From: an uncultured Peptococcaceae bacterium | GTDB taxonomy: Bacteria > Bacillota > Dehalobacteriia > UBA4068 > JAAVYR01 | NCBI GenBank assembly: GCA_949739465.1 | Contig: CATIYQ010000086.1 | Coordinates: forward strand, 1 to 5,803 | Reading direction: 5' to 3' | DNA length: 5,803 nt | Shown: positions 5,298 to 5,803 of the stretch, in pieces | Position numbering within the stretch: the first letter of the stretch is position 1 | Layout of the letters: each line of letters begins with the position of its first letter | Position numbers and translations under genes: made by a program | Notes under the pieces: generated by a model | The model's input: only the letters and a program-made list of their open reading frames with translations | Databases searched by the model: none | What the model was told of the DNA's origin: nothing

Positions 5298-5329
5298 GCT
5301 CCTCTAGGCGATTACTTGCCTTGAGGAGC
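5298..5329 (-). terminator. Rho-independent terminator enclosing the stop codon of the upstream gene
   Basis: The minus strand forms a 7-bp stem, GCTCCTC paired with GAGGAGC. A single mismatch and a further 4-bp stem (GCCT/AGGC) close an 8-base loop. TTTTTCTTTT follows. The 5' arm is the last sense codons of the unknown gene, and the TAA stop (5314-5312) lies in the apical loop. It insulates the Q/N-rich gene from the gene upstream. Confidence 0.88.
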
Positions 5330-5803
5330 GGTTTTCTTGGCGTTTTCTTCTGTTGGTGCAACCTCTGTTTGAGCGGGAGACGGCGGTGTGAGACAGAAAC
5401 TTTGGACGATGGCGGCAATATCGGCGTCATAAGACTCTTTCCTGCTTTTTAAAGTCCAGGCGATGATTTGCACCAGATGGTCGGGACAATCAACGGTATA
5501 AACCCAGTAGTAGACGTTGAGTCCGTCCACCATACCGCTGATTTTGCTGACGTAAGCGGCTCGTCCGTTAATGGTAGTGGGCGCAGGGTCTGTAATAAGA
5601 CGGTTGGTAAGTTTTGCGGCGGTCAGGTCTACCACAATGTTTGTGTAGTCGGCAAGGGGCATTGCCAGGTCCGCCTTTGACTCCGGAATAACAATCAAAT
5701 ATTTATCTTTGGCAAGGCTACCTATTTCCAGCTCCGCTTCGGGGTGGAGTTCTCCTGTCATTGCTTGCCATTCCTCTCCCGCCGTCAGTTGAAATTCTCC
5801 GCC
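5312..5803 (-). CDS. Partial gene, C-terminal part of a protein of unknown function
   Basis: The 163 residues visible are the C-terminal part. The reading frame stays open to the window edge and the sequence before the first internal Met (EFQLTAGEEWQA) reads as continuous protein, so that Met is not the start. The visible part looks like one alpha/beta domain. It has a strand-rich segment, ELEIGSLAKDKYLIVIPESK, then a helix, then a conserved-looking GRAAYVSKISG strand, an aromatic strand VYYWVYTV, and a final IIAWTLKSRKESYDADIAAIVQ strand-helix. A flexible Pro/Glu/Thr tail follows. It reminds me of a common uncharacterised Firmicutes domain, often found in lipoproteins or membrane-anchored proteins, with a similar 'iiaWtlks' ending. 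That is recollection and not a family assignment. Any signal peptide, lipobox or anchor would lie outside the window. It precedes the Q/N-rich gene but is separated from it by a strong terminator. Confidence 0.75.
   Translation of the reverse strand, partial: GGEFQLTAGEEWQAMTGELHPEAELEIGSLAKDKYLIVIPESKADLAMPLADYTNIVVDLTAAKLTNRLITDPAPTTINGRAAYVSKISGMVDGLNVYYWVYTVDCPDHLVQIIAWTLKSRKESYDADIAAIVQSFCLTPPSPAQTEVAPTEENAKKTAPQGK

Noticed and set aside
5312..5761. Treating the Met at 5761 as the start of the right-edge gene
   Set aside because: The frame is open to the window edge with protein-like sequence before this Met, and no Shine-Dalgarno precedes it. The gene is partial.

Overview
The window reads as chromosomal DNA from a Gram-positive-type, mid-GC member of the Bacillota (Firmicutes), most likely an anaerobic Clostridia or Negativicutes lineage. 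The clues are strong AGGAGG-type ribosome binding sites, a PepV-type M20 dipeptidase followed by a stand-alone clostridial-type Smr protein, a secreted protein joining copper-amine-oxidase-N 'stalk' repeats to a CAP domain, and short-spaced sigma-A-like promoters with rho-independent terminators. This placement is an inference from gene families. No rRNA or species marker is present.

Layout, left to right: a tRNA-Ser(GGA) gene on the minus strand, cut by the left edge, with its own promoter. Then a minus-strand pair, pepV and a small Smr-domain gene, in which the pepV stop codon overlaps the Shine-Dalgarno of the next gene. The pepV promoter is flanked by a striking inverted repeat. Upstream of it, and separated by a terminator, is a minus-strand gene for a secreted stalk-CAP protein. 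A 254-bp AT-rich divergent region follows, and then the only plus-strand gene, a PAP2-family membrane phosphatase. This gene converges on a minus-strand gene for a 367-residue Q/N-rich, prion-like, low-complexity protein, and the two share a bidirectional terminator. The right edge cuts a minus-strand gene of unknown function whose stop codon sits in the loop of its own terminator hairpin.

Functionally, the window is mostly housekeeping: peptide turnover (PepV), an Smr nucleic-acid protein, a lipid or undecaprenyl phosphate phosphatase, and a surface CAP protein. Apart from the pepV-smr pair, the genes look individually transcribed. Nothing points to a mobile element, CRISPR array, prophage or defence island.

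The item most likely to be under-described is the Q/N-rich protein. It has a Tyr/Arg-decorated low-complexity region, a nine-glutamine run, three hydrophobic segments ending in a Gly-Gly turn, and a distinctive C-terminal tail. It looks like a cytoplasmic condensate- or assembly-forming protein, but its role cannot be read from this sequence.
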